From Alphaproteobacteria bacterium (GTDB taxonomy: Bacteria; Pseudomonadota; Alphaproteobacteria; Sphingomonadales; Sphingomonadaceae): 9,982 nucleotides of DNA. Below the pieces are notes generated by a model that was given only the letters and a program-made list of their open reading frames with translations, had not been told where the DNA came from and ran no database searches. The DNA lies in contig JAQGLH010000347.1 of NCBI GenBank assembly GCA_028293005.1, positions 1 to 9,982 on the forward strand, read 5' to 3'. How positions within the stretch are numbered: the first letter of the stretch is position 1; each line of letters begins with the position of its first letter. A program made the translations under genes and the position numbers. Of the stretch, positions 8,523 to 9,982 are shown piece by piece.

Positions 8523-8547
8523 GGAAGGTGACGAGTTCGGGGGGCCA

Positions 8548-9982
8548 ATGGGCGCAGTTCAGCAAGCGTTCCAACACCGCTCCGCCCGCGTGATTGCTTT
8601 GTGCCGCGCGGTTCTGGCCTTCTTCTTCGCGCTGGCAGTGGCCAGCGACTTCGGGCGAGAAGACAACAGCACCACATTCCTGTTGCTCCTTGGCTACATG
8701 ATCTTCGCCATCGCCAAGCTCGCCGTCACCTGGAACGACTGGTGGCTCGAGGCGCGACTGTCACCCTATGCCCACCTCATCGACCTGATCGTGTTCACGA
8801 TCCTGGTGTTCCTCACCGATGGCTACACGAGCCCGTTCTTCACCTTCTTCGTGTTCCTGGTGCTCGCCGCGGCTATACGCTGGGGCTGGCGGGAAGCATT
8901 GCTCACCACGCTTGCCGTCGTCGTGCTCTACATCGGCGCAAGCCTCAGCGCCGGCACGTCGCACGGGATCGAGGCGTTCGAGGTGCAACGCTTCGTCGTA
9001 CGAGGCGCTAATCTGATTGTCCTGTCCTTCATGATCATCTGGTTCGGTCTCAACCAAGGTCGATTTCGGCCTGGCGCACCCGATCAGAAATTCACGGTTG
9101 CGGCCAATGCCGAGCCCCCGGTGGCTGAGGTGATGGGACACGCGCTTGCGCGGCTCGGCGGCGAGAAGGTGGTTTTTGCCTGGTCGGACACCGAAGAGCC
9201 CTGGCTCAATATCTGGACGCTTGAGCATGGCAGCCTCGTCAAGGAGCGACATGGCCCGGATGCCTTCGGCGCCATCGTCGACATCAGCCGGGTGACCGCG
9301 CCGTTCCTGTTCGATATCCGCCAGCGAAGACTGCTATATCGGTCGGGAAACCGGCGTCTCACCTCGGGCGACATAGGCGTGCTCAATCGAAGCTTCGCCG
9401 ACCGCCTCCACCTTCGCGAGGGTGTCGCGCTTCGGATCGAAGGCGGCGACATCGACGCGTGGCTGTTCGTGGCAGGCGTGTCCGGCCTCTGCTCGGACGA
9501 TTTGACGATCGCCGTCGCCCTCGGGAAGCAGTTCGCCGGTGACTTCGAACGCTATGCGTTGTTGAAAGCCCATCAGGAGGCGGCGGCGAGCCGCTCGCGC
9601 CTCCTGCTTGCGAGGGATCTTCACGACAGTGTCGCCCAATTCCTCGCGGGCTTGTCGCTCAAGCTTCGTTCGCTTCGGCGCGAACAGACCTCCGTCGCTT
9701 CGGTGATGGAGGAGTTGGATGAGCTCGAAACACAGCTCGGGCATGAGCAAAGAGATTTGCGGATGCTGCTGGCCGCGTTGCGCGAGCCGAGCGTGCGCGG
9801 CGGCAAGGCGCTGATGCAGGATCAGCTGCGGTTGCTGGCTCGGCGCCTTGAGCGGCAATGGGGTGTAAGGTGCCCATTCGAGGTCGAACCGGCTGGGTTC
9901 GAACTCGAACGATGGCTCCACCACGAAATCGAATTGCTGGTTCGCGAGGGCGTCGCAAACGCGGTTCGGCACGGCTCGGCAC
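8548..9982 (+). CDS. Membrane sensor histidine kinase, NarL/DesK (HisKA_3) type, 3' end outside window
   Basis: The frame is open from ATG 8548 to the window end (478 residues), truncated within the ATPase domain. Residues 14-168 contain about six hydrophobic helices, including LTDGYTSPFF around 89-98, a phrase common in multi-helix sensor kinases. A soluble region (about 180-335) looks GAF-like but is divergent. The dimerisation and phosphoacceptor helix follows: LARDLHDSVAQFLAGLSLKLR, with His359 as the likely phosphorylated residue, in the HisKA_3 pattern D-L-H-D-x-x-x-Q. The N-box begins at EGVANAVRHG, with Asn471; the G-boxes lie beyond the window. An in-frame stop at 8506 limits the start to TTG 8509 or ATG 8548; ATG is preferred although the upstream G-run is a weak ribosome site. 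Such kinases usually pair with a LuxR-type response regulator, expected downstream. The signal sensed is unknown. Confidence 0.9.
   Translation, partial: MGAVQQAFQHRSARVIALCRAVLAFFFALAVASDFGREDNSTTFLLLLGYMIFAIAKLAVTWNDWWLEARLSPYAHLIDLIVFTILVFLTDGYTSPFFTFFVFLVLAAAIRWGWREALLTTLAVVVLYIGASLSAGTSHGIEAFEVQRFVVRGANLIVLSFMIIWFGLNQGRFRPGAPDQKFTVAANAEPPVAEVMGHALARLGGEKVVFAWSDTEEPWLNIWTLEHGSLVKERHGPDAFGAIVDISRVTAPFLFDIRQRRLLYRSGNRRLTSGDIGVLNRSFADRLHLREGVALRIEGGDIDAWLFVAGVSGLCSDDLTIAVALGKQFAGDFERYALLKAHQEAAASRSRLLLARDLHDSVAQFLAGLSLKLRSLRREQTSVASVMEELDELETQLGHEQRDLRMLLAALREPSVRGGKALMQDQLRLLARRLERQWGVRCPFEVEPAGFELERWLHHEIELLVREGVANAVRHGSA

Larger units (their letters stand above)
8247..8547. other. Intergenic region between divergent c-di-GMP protein and histidine kinase genes
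   Basis: This 301-base gap must hold both divergent promoters. Its left end has the only strongly AT-rich patch of the window (8278-8301). A weak sigma-70-like pair lies at 8494-8522. A 61-codon open frame at 8334-8519 has no recognisable product and is probably not a gene. I saw no EcfG-type motif, inverted operator or RNA gene. Confidence 0.6.

Overview
The window is a GC-rich stretch of an alphaproteobacterial chromosome, most likely from a sphingomonad. The inference rests on the dense high-GC coding, two promoter-like sites of the alphaproteobacterial EcfG (general stress response) type, a PilZ domain fused to GGDEF-EAL, and the family mix. No taxonomic marker gene is present, so the assignment is tentative. 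No rRNA, tRNA, CRISPR array, phage gene or transposase was found.

Left part (1-2566): the tail of an unidentified gene is followed by an aldo/keto reductase with a textbook ribosome binding site. Next come a DUF4142 lipoprotein gene (+) and an SGNH/GDSL hydrolase-like gene (-), which converge with a 35-base gap. Each of these two genes is preceded, at almost the same distance from its start codon, by the motif GGAAC-N16-CGTA. This resembles the EcfG sigma factor consensus (GGAAC-N16/17-CGTT). They are therefore proposed as two members of the general stress regulon.

Middle part (2567-5489): a 350-base gap between divergent genes holds a roughly 102-base repeat with imperfect inverted ends (MITE-like or dispersed intergenic repeat) and two small palindromes. 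An ACSF2-like acyl-CoA synthetase and an alpha/beta hydrolase of the meta-cleavage-product (BphD/TodF-like) family follow on the + strand, 86 bases apart, probably as one transcript. The pair suggests carboxylic or aromatic acid catabolism, but no ring-cleaving dioxygenase, hydratase or aldolase is nearby, so the substrate is unknown.

Right part (5490-9982): a large minus-strand gene encodes a six-helix membrane protein with PAS, GGDEF, EAL and PilZ domains, that is, c-di-GMP synthesis, breakdown and binding modules in one chain. It converges on the hydrolase gene across a GC-rich hairpin. Divergent from it is a membrane sensor histidine kinase of the NarL/DesK (HisKA_3) type, cut off by the window end inside its ATPase domain. 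The shared 301-base gap contains only weak promoter candidates. I did not find a convincing new multi-gene system. The items most worth checking are the paired EcfG-type promoters, the SGNH protein without the usual catalytic histidine, the orphan meta-cleavage hydrolase, and the PAS-GGDEF-EAL-PilZ fusion.
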